DNA of 64,000 nucleotides, taken from assembly GCF_018739865.1 (NCBI RefSeq), contig NZ_JADOER010000009.1:1-64000 (forward strand), read 5' to 3'. How positions within the stretch are numbered: position 1 is the first letter of the stretch; each line of letters starts with the position of its first letter. The translations under genes were made by a program, and so were the position numbers. The notes under the pieces were generated by a model. The model had not been told where the DNA came from. It searched no databases and was given only the letters and a program-made list of their open reading frames with translations. Of this stretch, positions 32,892 through 40,812 are shown one piece after another. The DNA is from Leptothoe kymatousa TAU-MAC 1615 (lineage in GTDB: Bacteria > Cyanobacteriota > Cyanobacteriia > Phormidesmidales > Phormidesmidaceae).

Positions 32892-34996
32892 GCCAGACTC
32901 CTTAACCGTGAGCGGAAATAGGGACGATAAAGGCGCTCGTGGCGCAGTACCACATCATTGCCTTGCAACGTAACCAATCCCATACCATTGAGTTTAAAGC
33001 CAAGTATCGGTCTTAGCTCCACCGGGCGATCGGTCATAATCACTTGCTCAAACGCTGTGGCCAAGTCGGGATGTTGTTGCAAATTCCATAGGTGGCGTCG
33101 CAGATGTTCGCTATAAATCCCGCCATCGGTGGGAGCGTCCGTCAGCAGTTTTGGTAATGTCATATCCTGTTGCGCTAAATGATACAGCGCCAGACGCACC
33201 AGATAGGGATGTCCCCCCACCATATCCATCAACGCTTCCACATCACCTGTACCCCAACTCAATCCATGCTTGTCCATTAACTCCAACACCTGCGCAACAC
33301 TAAACTCAGGCAGCTCCACAGCCAGTCCTACATTGAATGGCGAGGAATTCGTATCCAAGACCACATAGGATTCGGTGGAATGGGCGATGGCCATCCGTAG
33401 CTTAGCCCAGGTGTCATTCACCTTGGCCTTTTCATTCCAGGAGCGCAACAGTGTGAGAAATTCTTTCGAGACCGTTTCATAGGGAAACAGGCGATCAAGT
33501 TCGTCCAGTCCCAAGAATAAAGGCGTATCGAGCGTTGATAATAACTCCTCTTCAAAATAGTCGCTACAGTTTTCCTTAGGACCAAATAAGTCTTCGTCCC
33601 AACAGTCTTTTACCCGCTTGGGAGATAGCCCTAATTGCTTACTGACAGACGCACAAAATCGTTTCAAAAACACACTGGCATCAGCAAATGCTCGTTCGTC
33701 TGTCTCTAAAAACGAAATTGCCACCGGGCGATAACCCAATTGGACGGCACGATCTCGAATCCTCGCCAACAGAGATGTTTTCCCCATCTGTCGTGGTGCT
33801 TTAATCCGCACCAGTCCAGCGCGATTCTCAATCTCTTGCAGACAGCGCGTGTCCCAAGGTTCACGGCGGATGTAAAACTTGGAATCCAGTAGCATTGTGC
33901 CACCAGGCAGCTCCAGATCGGCAACAGGGTGCGGTGGCCCGTCATCAGATGGCTTTGCCTCATCGACTGGCTCCGCTTCAATCGGTTCTGGTACTTTACC
34001 CTCAGTAATCACCTCGGCTAGGTCTTGCACAAGTCGAGGAGTATCAGCAGGCGATTGCCAGTTTGACTGAGGAATCGCCTGCAAGGCTCGCCATAATTCT
34101 GCATGGAGAGGATAGTCCTTAGGTAAATTGACCCGAATTGGCAAAATTATAGGCTTTCTATGCGGTTTCCATAGCTGGCGAGCTGTTTGCACCTCCCCGG
34201 CTACTCTGTCACTACTCGCCGAGGTCTCAGACAATAACAGCAGTAGGTAATCACAATGTCGCAATTCCTGATCAATCTGAGTGACCCTCTGGAGTCCCTC
34301 AGCCGCCAGCACTGGGGTATGTCCCGCTGCTTTTAGATGGTCATGGAAAGCTTGCGCCAGAGTGACCTCAGGTTTTTGATTCCGATAGCGAATGAACACA
34401 CGTTGCCCCGAAGTAGGATCATCCGTCGCTGTGGATGGCCCCAGCCAGATAGGTGTGTGTTCCTCTGGAATTCCTGCCAGTTGAATCGCATTACGGCCAA
34501 ATTTGTAAGCCTCCTCATAGCGCTTGCCCGCTCCCAGGGCATCATAGAATCCCACAGCAAACTCGATGGCCGACCGGTCGCCAATGGCATTTGTCATACC
34601 AATCACGTAGGGAATATGCTGGGCGATCGCTTCTGCCTGCTCCTGGGAATAGCAGGCATTGAGCAAGACGCACTCCACCTGATCAGCCACGAGTTCGAAC
34701 AGCCCAGACAAGGCCTCCCCATTGACAAGTTTTGCGTGCCCCGTCTCATCTTCAAAGACCAGCCCTTCTTCACCTACTCCATGTCCTGAAAAGTGAACAA
34801 TATGGGGGTCGTGGCGTAGTATCGAACGACGCAGATCCCGGTAACGCAATGCTGTAGCCGTCTCGATGGTAAATTGCGATCTCTGCTTGGCACGGAGGAG
34901 TCCTTCCTCAATCTCCCGCATCTCCTCATCCAGACGCACCTTTGCAGTACCTGTCGGATTCGCAGATAACAGTAAGATTTTGCGGAGATCGCTCAT
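32888..34996 (-). CDS. CHAT protease - TIR - STAND AAA-like ATPase
   Basis: The protein has 702 residues. Residues 1-~190 are a CHAT (caspase-like) peptidase with the His72/Cys115 dyad (HFSGHG, LLNACYS). Residues ~200-330 read as a TIR-like domain (VFIRYRNQKPEVTLAQAFHD, CDYLLLLLSETSAS), with Glu268 as candidate catalytic residue. Residues ~370-700 are an AAA-like STAND domain: Walker A PRQMGKTS at 401-408, Walker B LGLDELDRLF, VGGHPYLVRLAL. The expected mode is ligand-driven oligomerisation activating the peptidase and/or NADase. It overlaps its partner by ATGA. The remnant at 35-663 is a relative. Confidence 0.85.
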   Translation of the reverse strand: MSDLRKILLLSANPTGTAKVRLDEEMREIEEGLLRAKQRSQFTIETATALRYRDLRRSILRHDPHIVHFSGHGVGEEGLVFEDETGHAKLVNGEALSGLFELVADQVECVLLNACYSQEQAEAIAQHIPYVIGMTNAIGDRSAIEFAVGFYDALGAGKRYEEAYKFGRNAIQLAGIPEEHTPIWLGPSTATDDPTSGQRVFIRYRNQKPEVTLAQAFHDHLKAAGHTPVLAAEGLQRVTQIDQELRHCDYLLLLLSETSASSDRVAGEVQTARQLWKPHRKPIILPIRVNLPKDYPLHAELWRALQAIPQSNWQSPADTPRLVQDLAEVITEGKVPEPIEAEPVDEAKPSDDGPPHPVADLELPGGTMLLDSKFYIRREPWDTRCLQEIENRAGLVRIKAPRQMGKTSLLARIRDRAVQLGYRPVAISFLETDERAFADASVFLKRFCASVSKQLGLSPKRVKDCWDEDLFGPKENCSDYFEEELLSTLDTPLFLGLDELDRLFPYETVSKEFLTLLRSWNEKAKVNDTWAKLRMAIAHSTESYVVLDTNSSPFNVGLAVELPEFSVAQVLELMDKHGLSWGTGDVEALMDMVGGHPYLVRLALYHLAQQDMTLPKLLTDAPTDGGIYSEHLRRHLWNLQQHPDLATAFEQVIMTDRPVELRPILGFKLNGMGLVTLQGNDVVLRHERLYRPYFRSRLRSLA

Positions 34997-35164
34997 GACA
35001 TCGCGGCTTATAGATGTGGCTGCTGATTTGGGTTAGTGACAGCATAGTATTTGTCTGTGAATGCCGCAGTATCCGCAATGGTACTTATTCACTCTTCTTG
35101 ATATGTCATAGCACCCGGTGTTATCCAGGGGCTTTGTTTTTGACAATCAACTCAAACTCTATTC

Positions 35165-35662
35165 AATTAGAATCCCGTGCTTATTCAGTAACTCGTGCCG
35201 ATGCTCACAATACTGCTGTAGTTTGCCACAGCTTGTTACAGCCAGTTACAGATAGCCACAAGTTATAACTATTCAACTACCCACCAGGCATCCACAGTTG
35301 TAGAACCGGATGCAACGGTAGCTGTGAATTCAATAGACTCTACATTGAGTCGCATCCATACATAACCGGATCCAGCTAGCACCGCATCACCCCGACTCTG
35401 AATTACGTCTATCAATTTAGAGCCGTTTTCTTCCCCCACCCCTCTTCAAAAAGCGAGCGATAACCGAATCTACAGCTACCGCTCAATCGCTTATTGATGT
35501 GGTTATCGACCGCTTCCCCTATGGCGGGTGAAGCCTGGTTTTCGATTCGTGGTTTTCATATTGATTCAGTGACATATCTTGATTTCCAGGAATGGTGTAG
35601 ATGCAATGATTTTTATTGGATTGGAATCCCGTGCTTTTCAAGTAGCGCGTGGCGATGTTCGA
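35165..35662 (-). repeat. Two decayed copies of a C-terminal coding motif (EHRHxLLxKHGI)
   Basis: On the minus strand 35622-35668 reads VLEHRHALLEKHGIPIQ-stop and 35165-35211 reads CEHRHELLNKHGILIE-stop. Both lack a convincing start, so they appear to be ends of a duplicated small gene. The rest of the 34997-35689 gap shows short AGTTTGCCACAG / GTTACAG repeats and no convincing coding region. Confidence 0.5.
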
Positions 35663-35689
35663 GCACTCGCATTTGACTATGGGACACTG

Positions 35690-36004
35690 CTAAAAGTTCT
35701 GATACATGCGCCGTCTTACGCCTCTCCTTTTCTTGGGCTTGCCAGGGGGCAGTAATGGGGCAAGGGGAATGAATTCAATATTCCATCCTGGGTAGGTGAT
35801 TTGTAACAATGAAAGCCCCATACAGTAGTAGCTGTTTGCCACGATGTTCATCGTTTTGGATGGCCCATCAACATCAGCCAGAACGTAAACTTCCCCACGG
35901 AAAATCATGTCTATAAACCACTTATCCTGGGATCGCTTAAAGCACTCCACCGCGAACAGAATAGCCGGATCATTTACTTCTGAATTTCTTATTTTTTCAA
36001 TCAT
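35690..36004 (-). CDS. Hypothetical protein
   Basis: I do not recognise this 104-residue protein. It starts MIEKIRNSEVNDPAILFAVE and ends in a basic tail (GKPKKRRGVRRRMYQNF). It lies last in the minus-strand ATPase block, separated by the iteron region. The basic end suggests nucleic-acid contact. Confidence 0.45.
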   Translation of the reverse strand: MIEKIRNSEVNDPAILFAVECFKRSQDKWFIDMIFRGEVYVLADVDGPSKTMNIVANSYYCMGLSLLQITYPGWNIEFIPLAPLLPPGKPKKRRGVRRRMYQNF

Positions 36005-36034
36005 TTTAGTTATTAGTTTGATTTTAATTTATAG

Positions 36035-36220
36035 CCTTAGACAATTCCCTTAGACAAAATATCTAGCGGCCTAGTGGGACTGGTGGGGCTGGTGGCGAGT
36101 ACCTAAGGGCTGTCTATCCCTAATCTGTATGGTTTTAACGATTCTTTGCCCCCCTTAGACAACGGTATAAAATGGGTGTCTGGGTGGGTAAATGGGGGGT
36201 GTCAGCGGTCTGTCTAAGGG
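36035..36220. repeat. CCCTTAGACA iterons between the ATPase and the hypothetical gene
   Basis: CCCTTAGACA occurs at 36047-36056 and 36152-36161; a 9-base copy CCTTAGACA is at 36035-36043; an inverted copy TGTCTAAGGG is at 36211-36220. The 253-base gap also holds purine-rich and TGGGG-rich stretches. Such iterons suggest a replication, transfer-origin or regulatory site. Confidence 0.6.
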
Positions 36221-36257
36221 AGGTTATTTACTATTTAACCCCCCTCTCATGTGCTCA

Positions 36258-37598
36258 CTAAGCGGCGTTAGCATCAGCTATTGACACCTTAATTGTTTCG
36301 CCGTTTACTACGACGTTTAAGGCCCCTGTATCTAGTCGATTGTTTCGCAGTCCATCGAGCACAATAGCCCATCCATGATTGGGAATTTCTTTTAATACCC
36401 TAATCTGGCTTCTAACCCTGCCGATGGTAATAGGTTCAGTGATTGATTTCCGTTCTAGATAGTCGGCAATAGTTGCGATCGCATCCTGAGCAGTGAAGCC
36501 CCCAAACTGAGCAACATCGCTCTTATTGCCTTGGGTAAACTCCACCACATTGCTAGGGGGGATAGGCTGTTTTGCTGGTGGTGGTGTCGGTGGTTGCGGG
36601 CCTGGTGGGAGCTGGTGGGCGAGGTTAGGAAATGCCAGATAAAACGGCTCATCAGTTCCCGGCATAGTGATATGTGCCAAGCCCTTTTGAATTAATTCTA
36701 TCCTTACCTCACCGTTAGCGCGTAGCTTGGCTGTCCCTTTGGCGTCCCCCCTGGCGGTATTGGTATCAGCATGGGCAACGCTAATCAGCCGATAGTTAAC
36801 CTTGCGGAAGTCAGAGAGACTACCTTTCATAAAGGTTTTGGCTACATCTTTGTCGATGTGCCCATCCCAGTTAGTCATTTCTTCCGCAATGATCGTCACG
36901 GGCTCAAACGTGGCACCCTTGACGGTGGAATAGATTTGGTAGCGCTCTTTTACTTCGGCGCTGACAGTCTTCAGATAAGCCTCAATCCCTGGGTAGTCCT
37001 GAGCTTTGCCGATAATTCGGTTAACACCTGCCCAGTTGCCCGCCTTGTAATGGGAATCAATCACCACGATTTCACCCGTCAGCAATTGCTGGATGTACTT
37101 TAAGAACGTAGTTTTGCCGCTGCCCTGTCTACCAGTGAGAAAGACGCAAGGGTAAAGGAATGAACCATCGGAGTTCTTAGCCGCGAATAGCTCAGTAAAG
37201 AGCGGTTGCCAGTCCTGGCGGGGATGCTCGATACTTCCCAGTGTTGGCGGTTCCGGTTCTGTGGGGGCGTCAGGTGGGACCTGTTGTTGGGTGAGTAGTT
37301 TATATAGGTTGTCTTGGCGGGCTTGGGTGTGGACATCCCGCTTATCTTCCCTATCCCTGGCATTGGCGGTTAGTTCATCAGAGGCCACCTTGGCAGCGGC
37401 CAAACTAGGAGCCGCCATGAGTAGCATTCCAGTTCGGCCCCAATGCTGGCCAGTGCCCTGAAAAAGACAGGCGGCAATGGTGAGGGCGCTGCTAAGGACT
37501 AAGCCCCCAATGCTAGTGGTATAGAGGGTTTGGCGGTGCTGTAGCCGTTGGGGTTCTTCGCACCGGCGCAACATTTCAAAGGTCACAACCATGGTCAA
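36258..37598 (-). CDS. Membrane-anchored P-loop ATPase (FtsK/HerA or coupling-protein-like)
   Basis: The protein has 446 residues. Two hydrophobic segments lie at ~28-45 and ~54-71 (TSIGGLVLSSALTIAACLF). A P-loop domain follows, with Walker A TGRQGSGKTTFL near 155-165, VVIDSHYKAGNW, and a Walker B-like FEPVTIIAEEM. A Pro-rich linker and a ~100-residue C-terminal domain (TIGRVRSQIRVLKEI) end the protein. Its shape fits a DNA-translocating ATPase anchored to the membrane, such as the FtsK-like transfer proteins of actinobacterial integrative elements. The function is inference. Confidence 0.65.
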   Translation of the reverse strand: MTMVVTFEMLRRCEEPQRLQHRQTLYTTSIGGLVLSSALTIAACLFQGTGQHWGRTGMLLMAAPSLAAAKVASDELTANARDREDKRDVHTQARQDNLYKLLTQQQVPPDAPTEPEPPTLGSIEHPRQDWQPLFTELFAAKNSDGSFLYPCVFLTGRQGSGKTTFLKYIQQLLTGEIVVIDSHYKAGNWAGVNRIIGKAQDYPGIEAYLKTVSAEVKERYQIYSTVKGATFEPVTIIAEEMTNWDGHIDKDVAKTFMKGSLSDFRKVNYRLISVAHADTNTARGDAKGTAKLRANGEVRIELIQKGLAHITMPGTDEPFYLAFPNLAHQLPPGPQPPTPPPAKQPIPPSNVVEFTQGNKSDVAQFGGFTAQDAIATIADYLERKSITEPITIGRVRSQIRVLKEIPNHGWAIVLDGLRNNRLDTGALNVVVNGETIKVSIADANAA

Positions 37599-37999
37599 AA
37601 TCTCACTCCATAAAATGCGATCGCAATTCCCACACCAAGCAATAAGACCCGGTATAGGATGGCTACTCTTAAATGCCTTTTGCTATTCCAAACCTGCCAG
37701 GTAAGCACCAACGGCACGGCCACCAGTAGGGCACCAATGGCAAGCGATAACAGTGGCGGGAATAGGCCCGCTATCACCAGGGAATCCAGCAGGCGGGCAG
37801 GGGTGGCAATGGTCAGAATCCATAGGAGGCAATCGACATAAGGCCCCCGTGATGGGATTGCCAGGGCATTGGCCCACCGAAAAGATGATTCGGAATAGAT
37901 AGATAGTCTGTTGCTATCAACCTCTATCGCCTGGGTGATGGGTAGGCCCATAGGCCCCACGGTGGTCTGATTGACGTTTGCTTTATTGCTCATTACCAC
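37595..37999 (-). CDS. Small multi-spanning membrane protein
   Basis: This 134-residue protein has about three spans in its second half (LLWILTIATPARLLDSLVIA, LLSLAIGALLVAVPLVLT, LYRVLLLGVGIAIAFY). It overlaps the ATPase start by four bases, indicating coupling, and overlaps the gene upstream by seven. I infer a membrane partner of the ATPase. Confidence 0.6.
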   Translation of the reverse strand: MVMSNKANVNQTTVGPMGLPITQAIEVDSNRLSIYSESSFRWANALAIPSRGPYVDCLLWILTIATPARLLDSLVIAGLFPPLLSLAIGALLVAVPLVLTWQVWNSKRHLRVAILYRVLLLGVGIAIAFYGVRF

Positions 38000-38358
38000 T
38001 GCCCCCCAGTTGGATGGTTGCGGATAATCTGCAGCTGTCTCTCATTGGTCCAGTAGTTACTGTTGGCCTGGTGGATGATGGCATTGCCGACTAACCATGT
38101 ACAGAGCAACGCAACCAGACAACCAGCTCCCCACTTTGCAACCTCACCTAAACCGCTATCGGCCATGGGCTTAGGGCTGTAATGGCTGGGCCTTTCAGGC
38201 TGCACGGGGGCCTGGTGGATGTGCTGGTGAACAATGATTTTTCCTGGGTAAGTGGCGGGAAAATTATCCCAACTGCCCTGGCGACGTACGACGGGCGCTT
38301 TGTCGGTGGGTACGATGGCCCGGTTGTAATGCTTCATAATATGTAAATCCTGCTTCAC
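37993..38358 (-). CDS. Single-span membrane protein of the ATPase block
   Basis: The protein has 121 residues; a second Met seven codons in (38337) is also plausible. The N-terminal ~70 residues are polar. One span (GAGCLVALLCTWLVGNAII) follows, then a short tail. It overlaps the next gene by seven bases. No family recognised. Confidence 0.55.
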   Translation of the reverse strand: MKQDLHIMKHYNRAIVPTDKAPVVRRQGSWDNFPATYPGKIIVHQHIHQAPVQPERPSHYSPKPMADSGLGEVAKWGAGCLVALLCTWLVGNAIIHQANSNYWTNERQLQIIRNHPTGGQW

Positions 38359-38415
38359 GGCTGGGTAAGAGGGGATAGGGCTTTATCACGGCTACCTGTC
38401 CCCTTTTTGCATGGC

Positions 38416-38658
38416 TTAAATTTCATCGCCCCATCCACCACCGGCATTCACGGCTATAGATGATTGCTCTTGCTGTTGCGGTGGTGACTGTGGCACCGAT
38501 GCCCCCTGGCGGGCGATTAGTGGGGATGTATCCACCATGACTAGCTCAGTCACGTAGTCCACCAGGGCTGTATACCCCAGTTCCGATGCCCGTTGCTTTG
38601 CACGGTCCCTAATGTGTTGCGGTAGTGTGATCCGGTTTTCGGTTCTTTCAGTTGCCAT
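38416..38658 (-). CDS. Ribbon-helix-helix protein, ParR-like partner
   Basis: This 80-residue protein has an N-terminal RHH pattern: RTENRITLPQHIRDRAKQRA, then SELGYTALVDYVTELV. A Gln/Pro-rich flexible tail follows. The gene lies 36 bases after the actin-like gene on the same strand. This matches the parM-parR arrangement of actin-type plasmid partition systems, where the RHH protein binds the centromere and its tail contacts the filament. Confidence 0.6.
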   Translation of the reverse strand: MATERTENRITLPQHIRDRAKQRASELGYTALVDYVTELVMVDTSPLIARQGASVPQSPPQQQEQSSIAVNAGGGWGDEI

Positions 38659-38694
38659 CGTTCTAAATGATTATGTTTCCTCGCTGGTGAAACC

Positions 38695-39735
38695 CTAGTG
38701 GGTCAATAGATACAGCCCTTGTACTTCCTTCTCTTGTGGGTCAGTAGCCACACCATAGCCACGGGCAGCGGCCAGACCTTTCACCCCCGGCAGCTGGCCA
38801 CCACCACCGGCAATAAATGTGTGTTGGGCTTTATCCAAAATGTTCTGGGCACCTGTTGCAATGGCACTCATACGGGCATCAAACCAGCGCTCTAACTCGG
38901 CGTAATAGATGTCCTTAAAGTCTGTTGACCCATGCCCCTTTAGCAGGAATGTTGCACCCCCGGCAGTCTCTACACCAAGCCGTACTTCCTCGACGGTGGC
39001 CGCGTGTCCGTTGGTGTTCAGCCGTTGGGCAATGGTCTCGTAAAGCTTGGCAACGCCAGGAGTAGTGGAGTGGAAACCTAGCAGGGTATTTTCTTCATCC
39101 AGGCCAGTGATCGTGGTGTTTGCAAAGCCAATGTCTAAGACGGCAAAGCTGGCAGGAGCGGCCCCCTTCATAGCCTGTAGGTGTGCAATCTGAGCACAGG
39201 TGCCTAATCCCTCTGGTTGGGCAACTACACGGGAGATATTGACCTGAACAGATGCCCCATTAATGCTGACAAGGTGGTGACCTTTGAGACTACCGAGCTG
39301 GGCTTTCATCCCCTGGGTAGGAATAGAGCAGGCAACCTCAACGGGATGAACTTGGTGAGGCTGATCATGGGGCAGCAACTGGGCAATCGCAGCAACAGCA
39401 GCCACCGGGTAAAAATTGCCTTTCTCGCCATTGGCAAGAGACTTGGTTCCGGTCATGCCGTCGAGCTTGTCACCCAGGTAAAAAACACCTTGACCGATAG
39501 GACTGTTTTGCAATTCAACACGCCAGTTCTTTGAGTTCTGGCCAAAGAAATCAGTGGGCTCTGTCTCCAAAATTAGCGACCGGGCCTTGACAACTTCAGC
39601 CCCATTTGTGGCCTTGACCCACCCAGCACCCACCGCAACGCCCATAAGGTTAACGATGGTTTGCTGTGGTTTTGCCGGGTTAGCGTAACCCACTGATTGA
39701 GATGTGATTTGTTGATTAGCTTCGATTGAAAGCAT
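38695..39735 (-). CDS. Actin-like ATPase, ParM/StbA family
   Basis: The protein has 346 residues. Actin-fold features are the phosphate-1 loop region GVAVGAGWVKAT, phosphate-2 SFAVLDIGFANTTITGLD, and adenosine loop AGGGGQLPGVKG. The usual Asp of phosphate-1 (DxGxG) is replaced, so hydrolysis may be altered. Family members form filaments that push sister plasmids apart. An AGGAG ribosome site precedes the ATG. The RHH partner follows. Confidence 0.75.
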   Translation of the reverse strand: MLSIEANQQITSQSVGYANPAKPQQTIVNLMGVAVGAGWVKATNGAEVVKARSLILETEPTDFFGQNSKNWRVELQNSPIGQGVFYLGDKLDGMTGTKSLANGEKGNFYPVAAVAAIAQLLPHDQPHQVHPVEVACSIPTQGMKAQLGSLKGHHLVSINGASVQVNISRVVAQPEGLGTCAQIAHLQAMKGAAPASFAVLDIGFANTTITGLDEENTLLGFHSTTPGVAKLYETIAQRLNTNGHAATVEEVRLGVETAGGATFLLKGHGSTDFKDIYYAELERWFDARMSAIATGAQNILDKAQHTFIAGGGGQLPGVKGLAAARGYGVATDPQEKEVQGLYLLTH

Positions 39736-39778
39736 TGATACTCCTGGGATTGAATTGGTTTTTCAGGGCGGCCACATT

Positions 39779-39821
39779 CCAGCAGTGGCAACGGATTGCA
39801 ACGGTTTAAAGTCGCTGCTGG
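39779..39821. promoter_or_regulatory. Repeat-containing region upstream of the actin-like gene (possible centromere)
   Basis: CCAGCAG (39779-39785) is inverted at 39815-39821, and between them GCAACGG occurs twice (39788-39794 and 39798-39804). In parM systems the centromere-like parC lies directly upstream of the actin gene. The match is only positional and structural. Confidence 0.4.
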
Positions 39822-39941
39822 TGGTTTCGCGAACCGTTTTGCCCCGTGACATTCAAGGTAACACAAGGTACCATACTGTCAACTACTGAAGGCTACTTTA
39901 GTTTTCAGTGCTGTATTTTTGCTAAAACTTAGGAGTCGAAC

Positions 39942-40157
39942 ATGCTTGAAACCGTGCCAACTAAGAAGCCTCAAGTCAGCGCCTACGTGGATGTCTATGT
40001 TCAGAAGGTGATCGAATGGCTGGCCGAACAAGACGATCGGACGGTAAGCAAGTTTGTGGGCAGGCAACTTAAGCAGATAGCGGATGAAGCGATAAACAGC
40101 AATCAGTTGCCAGATCAATTAATGGATGAAATAGAACAACTCCGCGATTCAGAATAG
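39942..40157 (+). CDS. Small putative RHH-type regulator
   Basis: This 71-residue protein (VSAYVDVYVQKVIEWLAEQD, RTVSKFVGRQLKQIADEAIN) has the beta-strand plus two-helix layout of Arc/CopG-type regulators. An AGGAG ribosome site lies 9 bases before the ATG. It is divergent from the actin-like operon, so it may control one or both directions. Confidence 0.6.
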   Translation: MLETVPTKKPQVSAYVDVYVQKVIEWLAEQDDRTVSKFVGRQLKQIADEAINSNQLPDQLMDEIEQLRDSE

Positions 40158-40181
40158 AAATCGCAACCCAATCCCAAAAAG

Positions 40182-40266
40182 TTGTTTTAACAATTATAGG
40201 TAAAACAATTACCCAGCAAGGAATAAAAGACATTTACGGTAAAATCGTCTTCCGTTTTTACCGTAA
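40182..40266. promoter_or_regulatory. Two inverted repeats between regulator genes
   Basis: TTGTTTTA (40182-40189) is inverted at 40201-40208. TTACGGTAAAA (40234-40244) is inverted at 40256-40266, giving an 11-bp stem. The second motif is also at 21906-21940. They occupy the 253-base gap between the two RHH-type genes and could be operators, a terminator or an origin. Confidence 0.6.
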
Positions 40267-40410
40267 TTACTTGCCCTGAAAGGCTTGCAGGACTCTGCGG
40301 CATCTGTTAAGTTGATGTTGCCCGAAAGGGATGCCTTTAATCTAGGACGCTATTAATCACTCTTTCTTTGTGGGAAGAGTCCATGTTCTTTTGATAAGTA
40401 AGGTATCCCT

Positions 40411-40611
40411 ATGTACGCCAAGGCACGAGGAACTGCAGAGCGAGCGAGCAGAGTCAGGACATTAACTGTAGAGTTCCCGAAAGAAGTACGGATCAATATC
40501 ACAAAAGCATCGGCAGATCTTGAAATCTCCTGTGGGCAACTCGTTCGCGATGCAGTTGGCTCTTATTTAGAGCAAATCGAAGCGCAAAAGCAGAATCTTA
40601 CCGCCGCTTAG
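40411..40611 (+). CDS. RHH-type DNA-binding regulator
   Basis: The protein has 66 residues: RVRTLTVEFPKEVRINITKA, then SADLEISCGQLVRDAVGSYL. The strand-helix-helix layout is that of RHH repressors. It lies directly before the primase-helicase-integrase run, suggesting it controls that operon. A terminator follows it. Confidence 0.65.
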   Translation: MYAKARGTAERASRVRTLTVEFPKEVRINITKASADLEISCGQLVRDAVGSYLEQIEAQKQNLTAA

Positions 40612-40650
40612 CGGCAGGGCTCGGCCATCGGTCGGGTCTTTTTGTTTTTT
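40603..40650 (+). terminator. Terminator overlapping the RHH gene stop
   Basis: GCCGC-TTA-GCGGC (40603-40615) is a short hairpin whose loop contains part of the RHH stop codon. A second GC-rich stretch and a T-rich run (40638-40650) follow. It would attenuate transcription into the primase gene. Confidence 0.6.
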
Positions 40651-40812
40651 CAGATTTTCCAATGAAAAGACCCGCGTGCGAGAAACACCGGGCAATGTCC
40701 ACATTTTGAAGCCGTGAGGAGCGGCGAAATCTAGTATGGAAATTATAGCGAATAGACTGGCTGAGACGCTAGTCTCTCGGCTGGCCCAATTTGCCACTGG
40801 GGGTCAGCGATA

